64,000 nucleotides of DNA. It comes from Coriaria nepalensis. Its lineage: Eukaryota > Streptophyta > Magnoliopsida > Cucurbitales > Coriariaceae. Each line of letters opens with the position of its first letter. Position 1 is the stretch's first letter. Positions 1-14,800 of this stretch are shown piece by piece. Position numbers and translations under genes: made by a program. The notes under the pieces are model-generated. The model saw nothing but the letters and a program-made list of their open reading frames with translations, did no database searches and had not been told where the DNA came from. Location: positions 7,176,501 to 7,240,500 of the forward strand of contig CP114481.1 in the NCBI GenBank assembly GCA_027186245.1, given 5' to 3'.

Positions 1-3000
1 GATCTTTTAAAGGCAAGTATGCATTTGTTTTGTCTTAGAGTCCTGTCAATGAGTCTTTTCAAGTCACTAATTTATTTGAAAGCAATTGGAACGAATTCTA
101 TATTCGCACTTCAAACACGACTTTCGTTCATAACTTAATAATGATCTTTTGAGGCCAAGTATACATTTGTTTTATCCTAGATTCATGTCAATGAGTCTTT
201 CCAAACACGAATTTTTTTGAAAGCAATTCGAAGGAATTCTATTTTCGCACGTCAAACATTAGTCTCGTGCATAACTTTCTAATGATCTTTTGAAGGCAAG
301 TATGCAATTGTTTTATCTTACAATCATGTCAATGAGTCTTTTCAGACAACAAATGATTTAGAAGCCATTGGAACATATTCTTTTGTCGCAATTCAAGCAC
401 GACATTCGTGCATAGCTTGGATATGATCTTTTGAAGGCAAGTATGCATTTGGTTTATTTTTTATTCATGTGAATTAGTCTTTCTAAGTCAATAATTCATT
501 TGAAAGCAATTTGAAGAAATTATATTTTCGCACTTCAAACATTAGTTTCGTGCATAACTTTCTGATTATATTTTGACGGCAAGTATGCAATTGTTTTATC
601 TTATAATCAGGTCAATGAATCTTTTCAGGCGATAAATCATTTGAAAGCCATTGGAACGTATTCTATTGTCGCAATTCAAGCACGACTTTCGTACATTTCT
701 TGCATATGATCTTTTCAAGACAAGTATCCATTTGTTTTATCTTAGAGTCATGTCAATGAGTCTTTTCAAGTTACTAAGTTGTTTGAAAGCAATTGGAACA
801 AATTTTATTTTCGCACTTCAAACACGACTTTCGTGCACAACTTGCTAATGATCATTTGAGGCCAAGTATGCATTTGTTTTATCTTAGATTCATGTCAAAG
901 AGTCTTTCTAATTCACTAATTCATTTGAAAGTAATTCGAAGGAATTCTATTTTCGCACTTCAAACACGAATTTCGTGCATAACCCGCTAATGATAATTTG
1001 AGGCCAGGAATACATTTGTTTTACCCTGGTTCATGTCAATGAGTCTTTCCAAGTACTAATTCATTTAAAAGCAATTCGAATGAATTCTATTTTCGCACTT
1101 CAAAAATTAGTTTCGTGCATAACTTTCTAATGATCTTTTGAAGGCAAGTATGCAATTGTTTTACCTTATAATCATGTCAGTGAACCTTTTCAAGACAATA
1201 AATCATGTGGAATCCATTGGAACGTATTCTATTGTCGGAATTCAAACATGATTTTCGTGCATAGCTTGCATATAATCTTTTGAAGGCAAGAATGCATTTG
1301 TTTTTCCCTTACAGTCATGTAAATGAGTCATTTTAAGTTACTAATTTATTTGAAAGAAATTGGAACAAATTCTATTTTCGCACTTCAAACACGACTTTCG
1401 TGCATAGCTTGCATATGATCTGTTGAAGGCAAGTATGCATTTGTTTTATCTTAGAGTTATGTCAATGAGTCTTTTAAAGTCACTAATTTATTTGAAAGCA
1501 ATTTCAAGGAATTCTATTTTCACATTTCAAACATTAGTTTCGTGCATAACTTTCTAATGATATTTTGAAGGTTAGTATGCAATTGTTCTATCTTATAATC
1601 AGGTCAATGAATCTCTTCAGCCAATAAATCATTTGAAAGCCATTGGAACGTATTCTATATTCTCGCAATTCAAACACGACTTTTGTACATATCTTGCATA
1701 TGATCTTTTAAAGGCAAGTATGCATTTGTTTTGTCTTAGAGTCTTGTCAATGAGTCTTTTCAAGTCACTAATTTATTTGAAAGCAATAGGAACAAATTCT
1801 ATATTCGCACTTCAAACACGACTTTCGTTCATAACTTACTAATGATCTCTTGAGGCCAAGTATACATTTGTTTTATCCTAGATTCATGTCAATGAGTCTT
1901 TCCAAACACGAATTCGTTTGAAAACAATTCGAAGGAATTCTATTTTTGCCCGTCAAACATTAGTCTCGTGCATAACTTTCTAATGATCTTTTGAAGGCAA
2001 GTATGCAATTCTTTTATCTTACAATCATGTCAATGAGTCTTTTCAGACAACAAATCATTTAGAAGCCATTGGAACGTATTCTTTCGTCGTAATTCAAGCA
2101 CGACATTCGTGCATAGCTTGGATATGATCTTTTGAAGGCAAGTATGCATGTGGTTTATCTTTGATTCATGTGAATTAGTTTTTCTAAGTCAATAATTCAT
2201 TTGAAAGCAATTCGGAGGAATTCTATTTTCGCACTTCAAACATTAGTTTCGTGCATAACTTTCTGATTATATTTTGAAGGCAAGTATGCTATTGTTTTAT
2301 CTTATAATCAGGTCAATGAATCTTCTCAGGCGATAAATCATTTGAAAGCCATTGGAACGTATTCTATTCTCACAATTCAAACACGACTTTCGTACATTTC
2401 TTGCATATGATCTTTTCAAAACAAGTATGCATTTGTTTTATCTTAGAGTCATGTCAATGAGTCTTTTCAAGTCACTAAGTTGTTTGAAAGCAATGGGAAC
2501 GAATTTTATTTTCGCACTTCGAACACGACTTTCGTGCACAACTTGCTAATGATCATTTGAGGCCAAGTATGCATTTGTTTTATCTTAGATTCATGTCAAA
2601 GAGTCTTTCTAATTCACTAATTCATTTGAAAGTAATTCGAAGGAATTCTATTTTCGCACTTCAAACATGAATTTCGTGCATAACCCGCTAATGATAATTT
2701 GAGGCCAGGAATACATTTGTTTTACCCTGGATTCATGTCAATGAGTCTTTCCAAGTACTAATTCATTTAAAAGCAATTCGAATGAATTCTATTTTCGCAC
2801 TTCAAACATTAGTTTCGTGCATAACTTTCCAATGATCTTTTGAAGGCAAATATGCAATTGTTTTACCTTATAATCATGTCAATGAACCTTTTCAAGACAA
2901 TAAATCATGTGGAAGCCATTGGAACGTATTCTATTGTCGGAATTCAAACACGACTTTCATGCATAGCTTGCATATAATCTTTTGAAGGCAAGTATGCATT

Positions 3001-4990
3001 TGTTTTCCCTTACAGTCATGTAAATGAGTCATTTTAAGTCACTAATTTATTTGAAAGCAATTTCAAGGAATTCTATTTTCACATTTCAAACATTAGTTTC
3101 GTGCATAACTTTCTAATGATATTTTGATGGTTACTATGCAATTGTTCTATCTTATAATCAGGTCAATGAATCTCTTCAGCCAATAAATCATTTGAAAGCC
3201 ATTGGAACGTATTCTATATTCTCGCAATTCAAACACGACTTTTGTACATATCTTGCATATGATCTTTTAAAGGCAAGTATGCATTTGTTTTGTCTTAGAG
3301 TCTTGTCAATGAGTCTTTTCAAGTCACTAATTTATTTGAAAGCAATTGGAACGAATTCTATATTCGCACTTCAAAGACGACTTTCGTTCATAACTTACTA
3401 ATAATCTTTTGAGGCCAAGTATACATTGGTTTTATCCTAGATTCATGTCAATGAGTCTTTCCAAACACGAATTCGTTTGAAAGCAATTCGAAGGAATTCT
3501 ATTTTCGCACGTCAAACATTAGTCTCGTGCATAACTTTCTAATGATCTTTTGAAGGCAAGTATGCAATTGTTTTATCTTACAATCATGTCAATGAGTCTT
3601 TTCAGACAACAAAGCATTTAGAAGCCATTGGAACATATTCTTTTGTCGCAATTCAAGCACGACATTCGTGCATAGCTTGGATATGATCTTTTGAAGGCAA
3701 CTATGCATGTGGTTTATCTTTGATTCATGTTAATTAGTCTTTCCAAGTCAATAATTCATTTGAAAGCAATTCGAAGAAATTATATTTTCGCACTTCAAAC
3801 ATTAGTTTCGTGCATAACTTTCTGATTATATTTTGAAGGCAAGTATGCAATTGTTTTATCTTATAATTAGGTAAATGAATCTTCTCAGGCGATAAATCAT
3901 TTGAAAGCCATTGGAACGTATTCTATTCTCGCAATTCAAACACGACTTTCGTACATTTCTTGCATATGATCTTTTCAAGGCAACTATGCATTTGTTTTAT
4001 CTTAGAGTCATGTCAATGAGTCTTTTCAAGTCACTAAGTTGTTTGAAAGCAATTGGAACGAATTTTATTTTCGCACTTCAAACACGACTTTCGTGCATAG
4101 CTTGGATATGATCTGTTGAAGGCAAGTATGCATTTGTTTTATCTTAGAGTTATGTCAATGAGTCTTTTAAAGTCACTAATTTATTTGAAAGCAATTTCAA
4201 GGAATTCTATTTTCACATTTCAAGCATTAGTTTCGTGCATAACTTTCTAATGATATTTTGAAGGTTAGTATGCAATTGTTCTATCTTATAATCAGGTCAA
4301 TGAATCTCTTCAGCCAATAAATCATTTGAAAGCCATTGGAACGTATTCTATATTCTCGCAATTCAAACACGACTTTTGTACATATCTTGCATATGATCTT
4401 TTAAAGGCAAGTATGCATTTGTTTTGTCTTAGAGTCTTGTCAATGAGTCTTTTCAAGTCACTAATTTATTTGAAAGCAATTTGAACGAATTCTATATTCG
4501 CACTTCAAACACGACTTTTGTTCATAACTTACTAATGATCTTTTGAGGCCAAGTATACATTTGTTTTATCCTAGATTCATGTCAATGAGTCTTTTCAAAC
4601 ACGAATTCATTTGAAAGCAATTCGAAGGAATTCTATTTTCGCACGTCCAACATTAGTCTCGTGCATAACTTTCTAATGATCTTTTGAAGGCAAGTATGCA
4701 GTTGTTTTATCTTACAATCATGTCAATGAGTCTTTTCTGACAACAAATCATTTAGAAGCCATTGGAACATATTTTTTTGTCGCAATTCAAGCACGACATT
4801 CGTGCATAGCTTGGATATGATCTGTTGAAGGCAAGTATGCATTTGGTTTATCTTTGATTCATGTTAATTAGTCTTTCCAAGTCAATAATTCACTTGAAAG
4901 CAATTCGAAGGAATTCTATTTTTGCACTTCAAACATTAGTTTCGTATATAACTTTCTAATGAAATTTTGAAGGTAAGTATGCAATTTTTT
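1..4990 (+). repeat. HOR block 1: 12-, 11- and 8-monomer periods
   Basis: The rare word 'ccaaacacga' begins at 201, 1902 and 3461, with a variant at about 4596, giving spacings of 1,701, 1,559 and 1,135 bases, that is 12, 11 and 8 monomers. The successive copies are clearly homologous but differ at scattered positions and by whole-monomer deletions. Private words of this block include 'gtcttagagtc', 'ctatcttataatcagg' and 'catgtggtttatc'. D-type units here lack 'actgg'. This is probably an older HOR, weakly homogenised. Confidence 0.85.
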
Positions 4991-7935
4991 TTTCACATAA
5001 TTATGCCAATGAGTCTTTTCAGACAATAAATCATTTGGGAGCCATTGGAATGTATTCTATTGTCGCAATTCAAATGCGACTTTCGTGCATAGCTTGCATA
5101 TATGATCTGTTGAAGCCAAGTATGCATTTGTTTTATCTTAGAGTCATGTCAGTGAATCTTTTAAAGTCACTAATTTATTTGAAACCAATTGGAAGGAATT
5201 CTATTTTCACACTTCAAACATTAGTTTCGTGCATAACTTTCTAATGGTCTTTTGAAGGCAAGTATGCAATTGCTTTATCTTAGAGTCATGTCAATGAGTC
5301 TTTCCTATTCACTAATTCATTAGAAAGGAATTCGAAGGAATTCTTTTTTCGCACTTCAAACATTAGTTTCGTGCATAACTTTGTAATGATCTTTCGAAAG
5401 CAAGTATGCAATTGTTTTATCTTATGATCATGTCTATGAGTCTTTTCAGACGATAAATCATTTGGAAACCATTGGGACGTATTCTATTCTCGCAATTCAA
5501 ACACAACTTTCAAGCATAGCTTGCATATGATCTTTTGAAGGCAAGTATGGATATGGTTTATCTTATAGTCATCATATCAATGAGTCTTTTCAAGTCACTA
5601 ATTTATTTGAAAGCAATTGGAACGAATTCTATTTTCGGACTTCAAAAACGACTTTCGTGCATAGCTTGCATGTGATCTGTTGAAGGCAGGTATGCATTTG
5701 TTTTATCTTAGAGTTATGTCAATGAGTCTTTTAAAGTCACTAATTTATTTGAAGCAATTGGAACGAATTCTATTTTCGCACTTCAAACACGACTTTCGTG
5801 CACAACTTGCTAATGATCATTTGAGGCCAAGTATACATTTGTTTTATCCTAGATTCCTGTCAATGAGTCTTTCCAATTCACTTATTCATTTGAAAGCAAT
5901 TCGAAGGAATTCTATTTCCGTACTTCAAACATGACTTTCGTTCATAACTTGCTAATGATCATTTGAGGCCAATTATGCATTTGGTTTATTTTAGATTCAT
6001 GTTAATGAGCCTTTCCAATTCACTAATTCATTTGAAAGCAATTGGAACGAATTCTATTTTCGTACTTCAAACACGACTTTCGTGCATAACTTGCTAATGA
6101 TCATTTGAGGCCAAATATTGCATTTGTTTTATCTTAGATTCATGTCAATGAGTCATTCCAATTCACTAATTCATTAGAAAACAATTCGAAGGAATTCTAT
6201 TTTCGTACTTGAAACATGACTTTCGTTCATAACTTGCTAATGATCATTTGAGGCCGAGTATGCATTTGTTTTATCTTAGATTCTTGTCAATGAGTCTTTC
6301 CAATTCACTAATTCATTTGAAAGCAATTCAAAGGAATTCTATTTTCGCACTTCAAACACGACTTTCGTGCATAACCTGCTAATGATAATTTGGGGCCAGG
6401 AATACATTTGTTTTATCCTGGATTCATATCAATGAGTCTTTCCAAGTACTAATTCATTTGAAAGCAATTCGAATGAATTCTATTCTCGCACTTCAAACAT
6501 TAGTTTCGTGCATAACTTTCTAATGATCTTTTGAAGGCAAGTATGCAATTATTTTATCTTATAATAATGTCAATGAACATTTTCAAGACAATAAATCATG
6601 TGGAAGCCATTGGAACGTATCTATTGTCGGAATTCAAACACGACTTTCGTGCATAGCTTGCATATAATCTTTTGAAGACAAGTATGCATTTGTTTTTCCT
6701 TACAGTCATGTAAATGACACTTTTCAAGTCACTAATTTATTTGGAAGCAATTGGGACAAATTCTATTGTCGCACTTCAAACACGACTTTCATGCATAACT
6801 TGCTAATGATCATTTGAGGCCAAGTATACATTTGTTTTATCCTAGATTCATGTCAACGAGGCTTTCCAATTCACTAATTCATTTGAAAGCAATTCAAAGG
6901 AATTTTATTTTCGCACTTCAATCATTATTTTCGTGCATACCTTTCTAATGATCTTTTGAAGGCAAGTATGCAATTGTTTTATCTTATAGTCATGTCAATG
7001 AACCTTTTCAAGACTATAAATCATTTGGAAGCCATTTGAACTTATTCTATTGTCGGAATTCAAACACGACTTTTGTGCATAGTTTGCATATAATCTTTTG
7101 AAGGCAAATATGCATTTGTTTTCCCTTACAGTCATGTAAATGAGTCTTTTCAAGTCTCAAATTTATTTGAAAGAAATTTGAAAAAATTCTATTTTCGCAC
7201 TTCAAACACGACTTTCGTGCATAACTTGCTAATGATCATTTGAGGACAAGTGTAGATTTGTTTTATCTTATATTCATGTCAGTGAGTATTTCCAAGTACT
7301 AATTCATTTAAAAGCAATTCGAAGAAATTATATTTTCGCACTTCAAACATTAGTTTGAATTCACTAACGATATTTTGAAGGCAAGTAAGCAATTGTTTTA
7401 TCTTATAATCAGGTCAATGAATCTTTTCAGACAATAAATCATTTGAAAGCCATTGGAACGTATTCTATTCTCGCAATTCAAACATGACTTTCGTACATAT
7501 CTTCCATATGATATTTTCAAGGCAAGTATGCATTTGTTTTATTTCAGAGTCATGTCAATGTGTCTTTTCAAGCCACTAATTTGTTTGAAAGCAATTGGAA
7601 CAAATTTTATTTTCGCACTTCAAACATGACTTTCGTTCATAACTTGCTAATGATCATTTGAGGCCAAGTATACATTTGGTTTATTTTAGATTCATGTTAA
7701 TGAGTCTTTCCAATTCACTAATTCATTTGAAAGCAATTGGAACGAATTCTATTTTCGCACTTCAAACACGACTTTCGTGCATAACTTGCTAATGATCATT
7801 TGAGGCGAAATATGCATTTGTTTTATCTTAGATTCCTGCCAATGAGTCTTTCCAATTCACTAATTCATTTGAAAGCAATTCGAAGGAATTCTATTTTTGT
7901 ACTTCAAACACGACTTTCGTGCATAACTTGCTAAT
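4991..7935 (+). repeat. Irregular stretch rich in A and B monomers
   Basis: Monomers remain in phase at 142-143 bp but no period longer than the monomer stands out. Runs of consecutive A-type units occur (GATC at 5815, 5957, 6099 and 6242), one with a single extra base in 'aaatattgc' near 6117. A short scar near 7356-7370 replaces the usual 'cgtgcataactttc' with 'gaattcac', shortening that unit by about 6 bases. Confidence 0.8.
7767..7779. other. Short dyad in the monomer (5 bp stem, 3 base loop)
   Basis: CACGA-CTT-TCGTG is a perfect 5 bp inverted repeat around a 3 base loop. The same dyad recurs in many A-type and some C-type monomers across the window. In type B the left arm is replaced by 'cattag' and in type D by 'ctgga', which destroys the pairing, so within an HOR the dyad is present in some units only. 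A functional role is speculative. Confidence 0.6.
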
Positions 7936-9715
7936 GATCATTTAAGGCCAAGTATACATTTGTTTTATCCTAGATTCATGTGAATTAGTCTTTCCAAGTA
8001 CTAATTCATTTGAAAGGAATTAGAATGAATTCTATTTTCACACTTTAAACATTAGTTTCGTGCATAACTTTCTAGTAATCTTTTGATGGCAAGTATGCAA
8101 TTGTTTTTATCTTATAATCAGGTCAATGAATCTTTTCAGGCCGTAAATCATTTGAAAGCCATTGTAACGTATTCTATTCTCGCAATTCAAACACGACTTT
8201 TGTACATATCTTGCATATGATCTTTTCAAGGCAAGTATGCATTTGTTTTATCATAGGGATGAGTCAATGAGTCTTTTCAAGTCACAAATTTGTTTGAAAG
8301 CAATTGGAACAAATTTTATTTTCGCACTTCAAACACGACTTTCGTGCATAACTTGCTAATGATCATTTGAGGCCAAGTATTTATTTGTTTTATCTTAGAT
8401 TCATGTCAATGAGTCTTTCGAATTCACTAATTCATTTGAAAGCAATTCGAAGAAATTCTATTTTCGCACTTCAAACACGACTTTCGTGCATAACCTACTA
8501 ATGATCATTTGAGGCCAAGAATACATTTGTTTTATCCTGGATTCAAGTCAATGAGTCTTTCCAAGTACTAATTCATTTGAAAACAATTCGAATGAATTCT
8601 ATTTTCGCACTTCAAACATTAGTTTCGTGCATAACTTTCTAATAATCTTTTGATAGCAAGTATGCAATTGTTTTGTCTTATGATCAGGTCAATGAATCTT
8701 TTCAGGCAATAAATCATTTGAAAGCCATTGGAACATATTCTACTCTCGCAATTCAAACATGACTTTCGTACATATCTTGCATATGATCTTTTCAAGGCAA
8801 GTATTCATTTGCTTTATCTTAGAGTCATGTCAATGAGTCTTTTCAGGTCAGTAATTTATTTGAAAGGAATTGGAACAAATTTTATTTTCGTACTTCAAAC
8901 ACGACTTTCGTGCGTAACTTGCTAATGATCATTTAAGGCCAAGTATACATTTGTTTTATCCTAGATTCATGTCAATTAGTCTTTCCAAGTACTAATTCAT
9001 TTGAAAGCAATTGGAATGAATTCTATTTTCACACTTCAAACATTAGTTTCGTGCATAACATTCTAGTAATCTTTTGATGGCAAGTATGCAATTGTTTTTA
9101 TCTTATAATCAGGTCAATGAATCTTTTCAGGCAATAAATCATTTGAAAGCCATTGGAACGTATTCTATTCTCGCAATTCAAACACGACTTTCGTACATAT
9201 GTTGCATATGATCTTTTCAAGGCAAGTATGCATTTGTTTTATCATAGGGATGAGTCAATGAGTTTTTTCAAGTCACTAATTTGTTTGAAAGCAATTGGAA
9301 CAAATTTTATATTCGCACTTCAAACACGACTTTCGTGCATAACTTGCTAATGATCATTTGGGGGCAAGTATTTATTTGTTTTATCTTAGATTCATGTCAA
9401 TGAGTCTTTCGAATTCACTAATTCATTTGAAAGCAATTCGAAGGAATTCTATTCTCGCACTTCAAACACGACTTTCGTGCATAACCTGCTAATGATCATT
9501 TGAGGCTAGGAATACATTTGTTTTATCCTGGATTCAAGTCAATGAGTCTTTCCAAGTACTAATTCATTTGAAAACAATTCGAATGAATTCTATTTTCGCA
9601 CTTCAAACATTAGTTTCGTGCATAATGTTTTGTAATAATCTTTTGATGGCAAGTATGCAATTGTTTTGTCTTATGATCAGGTCAATGAATCTTTTCAGGC
9701 AATAAATCATTTGAA
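7936..9715 (+). repeat. HOR block: 991 bp heptamer, about 1.8 copies
   Basis: 'gatcatttaaggcc' begins at 7936 and 8927. The unusual 'catagggatgagtc' at about 8252 and 9243 and 'tcctggattcaagtc' at 8535 and 9526 show the same 991-base spacing. Copy 1 is 7936-8926; copy 2 stops matching near 9715, where a C-type start continues as an A-type unit. Related units reappear about 1,698 bases on, near 10,767-11,340 ('catagagatgagtc' at 10,941). Confidence 0.85.
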
Positions 9716-11839
9716 AGCAATTTGAACGAATTATATTTTCACACTTGAAACATGACATTCGTGCATAACTTGCTAATGATTATTTTAGGCCAAGTATGCA
9801 TTTGTTTTATCTTCGATTCTTGTCAACGAGTCTTTCCAATTCACTAATTCATTTGAAAGCAATTCGAAGGAATTCTATTTTCACACTTCAAACATGACTT
9901 TCGTGCATAACTTGCTAAGGATCATTTGAGGCCAAGTATGCATTTGTTTTATCTTAGATTCATGTCAATGAGTCTTTCCAAATACTAATTCATTTGAAAG
10001 CAATTCTAATAAATTCTATTTTCGCTTTTCAAACATTAGTTTCGTGCATAACTTTCTAGTGATCTTTTGAAGGCAAGTGTCCAATTGTTTTATCATATAT
10101 CATGTCAATGAACCTTTTCAAGACAAAAAATCATTTGGAAGCCATTAGAACGTATTCTATTGTCGGAATTCAAACACGACTTTCGTGCATAGCTTGCATA
10201 TAATCTTTTAAAGGCAAGTATGCATTTGTATTGTCTTACAGTCATGTAAATGAATCTTTTCAAGTCACTAATTCATTTGAAAACAATTGGAACGAATTCT
10301 ATTTTCGTACTTCAAACACGACTTTCATGCATAACTTGCTAATGATCATTTGAGGACAAGTATGCATTTTTTTTAATCATCGATTCATGCCAATGAGTCT
10401 TTCCAATTCACTAATTCATTTGAAAGCAAATAGAAGGAATTCTATTTTTGCACTTCAAACATTAGTTCCGTGCATAACTTTCTAATGATCTATTGAAGGG
10501 AAGTATGCAATTGTTTTATCTTAATCATGTCAATGAACCTTTTCCAGACAATAAATTATTTGGAAGCTATTGGAACGTATTCTATTGTCGCAATTCAAAC
10601 ACAACTTTCGTGCATAGCTTGCATATAATCTTTTGAAGGCAAGTATGCATTTGTTTTCTCTTACAACCATGTAAAATGTCTTTTCAGGTACTAATTCTTT
10701 TGAAAGCAATTCGAATGAATTCTATTTTCACACTTCAAACATTAGTTTCGTGCATAACTTTCTAGTAATCTTTTGATGGCAAGTATGCAATTGTTTTATC
10801 TTATAATAAGGTCAATGAATCTTTTCAGGCAATAAATCATTTGAAAGCCATTGGAACATATTCTATTCTTGCAATTCAAACACGACTTTCGTACATATCT
10901 TGCATATGATCTTTTCAAGGCAAGTATGCATTTGTTTTATCATAGAGATGAGTCAATGAGTCTTTTCAAGTCAGTAATTTGTTTGAAAGCAACTTGAACG
11001 AATTTTATTTTCGCACTTAAAACACGACTTTCGTGCATAACTTGCTAATGATCATTTGAGGCCAAGTATGCATTTGTTTTATTTTAGCTTCATGTCAATT
11101 AGTCTTTCCAATTCACTAATTCATTTGAAAGCAATTCGAAGGAATTCTATTTTTGTACTTCAAACACGAATTTCGTGCATAACCTGCTAATGATCTTCTG
11201 AGGCCAGGAATACATTTGTTTTATCCGGGATTCAAGTCAATGAGTCTTTCTAAGTACTAATTCATTTGAAAACAATTCGAATGAATTCTATTTTCGCACT
11301 TCAAACATTAGTTTCGTGCAGAACTTTCTAATGATCTTTTGAAGGAAAGTATGCAATTGTTTTATCATATAATCATGTCAATGAACCTTTTCAAGACAAT
11401 AAATCATTTGGAAGCCATTGGAACGTATTCTATTCTCGCAATTCAAACACGACTCTCATGCATAGCTTGCATATAATCTTTTGATAGCAAGTATGCATTT
11501 GTTTTCTCTTACAGTCATGTAAATGAGTCTTTTCAAGTCACTAATTTATTTGAAAGCAATTGGAACAAATTCTATTTTCGCACTTCAAACATAACTTTTG
11601 TGCATAACTTGCTAATGATCATTTGAGGCCAAGTCTGCATTTGTTTTATCTTCGATTCTTGTCAATGAGTCTTTCCAATTCACTAATTCATTTGAAAGCA
11701 ATTCGAAGGAATTCTATTTTCACACTTCAAACATGACTTTCGTGCATAACTTGCTAATGATCATTTGAGGCCAAGTATGCATTTGTTTTATCTTAGATTC
11801 ATGTCAATGAGTCTTTCCAAATACTGATTCATTTGAAAG
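9716..11839 (+). repeat. Mixed monomers with a third, partial heptamer copy
   Basis: The stretch starts at a C-to-A chimeric monomer near 9716. A, B, C and D units then alternate without one clean period, apart from the 10.77-11.34 kb echo of the preceding heptamer. From about 11.34 kb a 567-base tetramer spacing appears ('gactctcatg' at 11,451 and 12,018) that runs into the next block. Monomer length is kept throughout. Confidence 0.75.
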
Positions 11840-14800
11840 CAATTCGAATGAATTCTATTTTCGCACTTCAAACATTAGTTTCATGCATAACTTTCTAATG
11901 ATCTTTTGAAGGCAAGTATGCAATTGTTTTATCTTGTAATCATGTCAATGAACCTTTTCAAGACAATAAATCATTTGGAAGCCATTGGAACGTATTCTAT
12001 TCTCGCAATTCAAACACGACTCTCATGCATAGCTTGCATATAATCTTTTGATAGCAAGTATGCATTGGTTTTCTCTTACAGTCATGTAAATGAGTCTTTT
12101 CAAGTCACTAATTTATTTGAAAGCAATTGGAACAAATTCTATTTTCGCACTTCAAACTGGACTTTCGTGCATAACTTGCTAATGATCATTTGAGGCTAAG
12201 TATTCATTTGTTTTATCTTCGATTCTTGTCAATGAGTCTTTCCAATTCACTAATTCATTTGAAAGTAATTCGAAGGAATTCTATTTTCGCACTTCAAAAA
12301 TGACTTTCGTACATAACTTGCTAATGATCATTTGAGGCCAAGAGTACATTTGTTTTATCCTAGATTCATGTCTCGGAGTCTTTCCAAGTACTAATTCATT
12401 TGAAAGCAATTCAAATGAATTCTATTTTCGCACTTCAAACAATAGTTTCGTGCATAACTTTCTAATGATATTTTGAAGGCAAGTATGGAATTGTTTTATC
12501 TTACAGTCATGTAAATGAGTCTTTTCATGACAATAAATCATTTGGAAGCCACGTATTCTATTATTGCAATTCAAACACGACTCTCGTGCATAGCTTGCAT
12601 ATAATCTTTTGATAGCAAGTATGCATTTGTTTTATCTTAGATTCTTGTCAATAAGCCTTTCTAATTCAATAATTCATTCGGAAGCAATTCGAAGGTATTC
12701 TTTTTTCGCACTTCGAACATTAGTTTCGTGAATAACTTTCTAATGATCTTTAGAAGGCAAGTATCCAATTGTTTTATCTTATAATCATGTCAATGAGTCT
12801 TTCAAATTCACTAATTCATTTGAAAGCAATTCAAAGGAATTCTATTTTCGCAATTCAAACACGACTTTCGTGCGTAGATTGCATATAATCTTTTGAAGGA
12901 AAGTATGCATTTGTTTTCTCTTACAGTCATGTAAATGAGTGTTTTCACGTCACTAGTTTATTTGAAAGCAATTGGAACAAATTCTACTTTCGCAGTTCAA
13001 ACACTACTTTCGTGCTTAACTTTCTAATGATCATTTGAGGCCAAGTATGCATTTGTTTTATCTTAGATTCTTGTCCATGAGTCATTCCAAGTACTAATTC
13101 ATTTGAAAGCAATCCGAAGGAATTCTATTTTCGCACTTCAAACACGATTTTCGTGCATAACTTGCTAATGATCATTTGAGGCCAGGAATACATTTGTTTT
13201 ATCCTGGATTCATGTCAATGAGTCTTTCCAAGTACTTATTCATTTGAAAGCAATTCGAATGAATTCTATTTTCAGCCTTCAAACATGACTTTCGTGCATA
13301 ACTTGCTAATGATCATTTCGGGCCAAGTACGCATTTTTTTTATCTTAGATTCAAGTCAATAAGTCTTTTCAAATACTAGTTTATTTGAAGGCAATTCGAA
13401 TGAATTCTATTTTCGCACTTCCAACGTTAGTTTCGTGCTTAACTTTCTAATGATCTTTTGAAGGCAAGTATGCAATTGTGTTATCTTATAATCATGTCAA
13501 TGAACCTTTTGAAGACAATAAATCATTTGGAAGCCATTGGAACGTATTCTATTCTCGCAATTCAAACACGACTTTCGTGCATATCTGGCATCTAATCTTT
13601 TGATAGCAAGTATGCATTTGTTTTCTCTTACAGTCATGTAATGAGTCTTTCCAATTCACTAATTCATTTGAAAGCAATTCGAAGGAATTCTATTTTTTGT
13701 CACTTCAAACACGACTTACGTACATAACTTGCTAATGATCATTTGAGGCCAAGAATACATTTGTTTTATCCTAAATTCATGTCCATGAGTCTTTCCAAGT
13801 ACTAATTCATTTGAAAGCAATTCAAATTAATTCTATTTTCGCACTTCAAACATTAGTTTCGTGCATAACTTGCTAATGATCATTTAAGGCCAAGTATGCA
13901 TTTGTTTTATTTTCGATTCTTGTCAATGAGGCTTTCCAATTCACTAATTCATTTGAAAGGAATTTGAAGGAATTCTATTTTCACACTTCAAACATGACTT
14001 TCGTGCATAACTTGCTAATGATCATTTGAGGCCAAATATGCATTTGTTTTATCTTAGATTCCTGCCAATGAGTCTTTCAAATTCACTAATTCATTTGAAA
14101 GCAATTCGAAGGAATTCTATTTTCGCACTTCAAACACGACTTTCGTTCATAACTTGCTAATGATCATTTGAGGCCAAGAATACATATGTTCTATCCGAGA
14201 TTCATGTCCATGAGTCTTTCTTGTTCTAATTCATTTGAAAGCAATTCCAATGAATTCTATTTTCGCACTTCAAACATTAGTTTCGTGCATAACTTTCTAA
14301 TGATCTTTTGAAGGGAAGTATGCAATTGTTTTATCTTATAATCATGTCAATGAACCTTTTGAAGACAATAAATCATTTAGAAGCCATTGGAACGTATTCT
14401 ATTCTCGCAATTCAAACATGACTCTCATGCATAGCTTGCATATAATCTTTTGATAGCAAGTATGCATTTGTTTTCTCTTACAGTCATGTAAATGTGTCTT
14501 TTCAAGTCACTAATTTATTTGAAAGCAATTGGAACAAATTCTATTTTCGCACTTCAAACTGGACTTTCGTGCATAACTTGCTAATGATCATTTGAGGCCA
14601 AGTATGCATTTGTTTTATCTTCGATTCTTGTCAATGAGTCTTTCCAATTCACTAATTCATTTGAAAGCAATTCGAAGGAATTCTATTTTCGCACTTCAAA
14701 AACGACTTTCGTACATAACTTGCTAATGATCATTTGAGGCCAAGAATACATTTGTTGTATCCTAGATTCATGTCTCTGAGTCTTTCCAAGTACTAATTCA

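Noticed and set aside
651..848. Repeated 65-69 codon open frames (starts at 651, 1633, 2352, 3192, 3911, 8728, 9153 and others) with similar proteins rich in 'KHDF', 'MSLFKS'
   Set aside because: They are the same reading of the satellite monomer, recurring at 1,701 and 1,559 bases, the HOR periods. Each spans parts of two monomers, has no separate ribosome-site or promoter context and no coding constraint: single-base indels and stops break the frame in most monomers.
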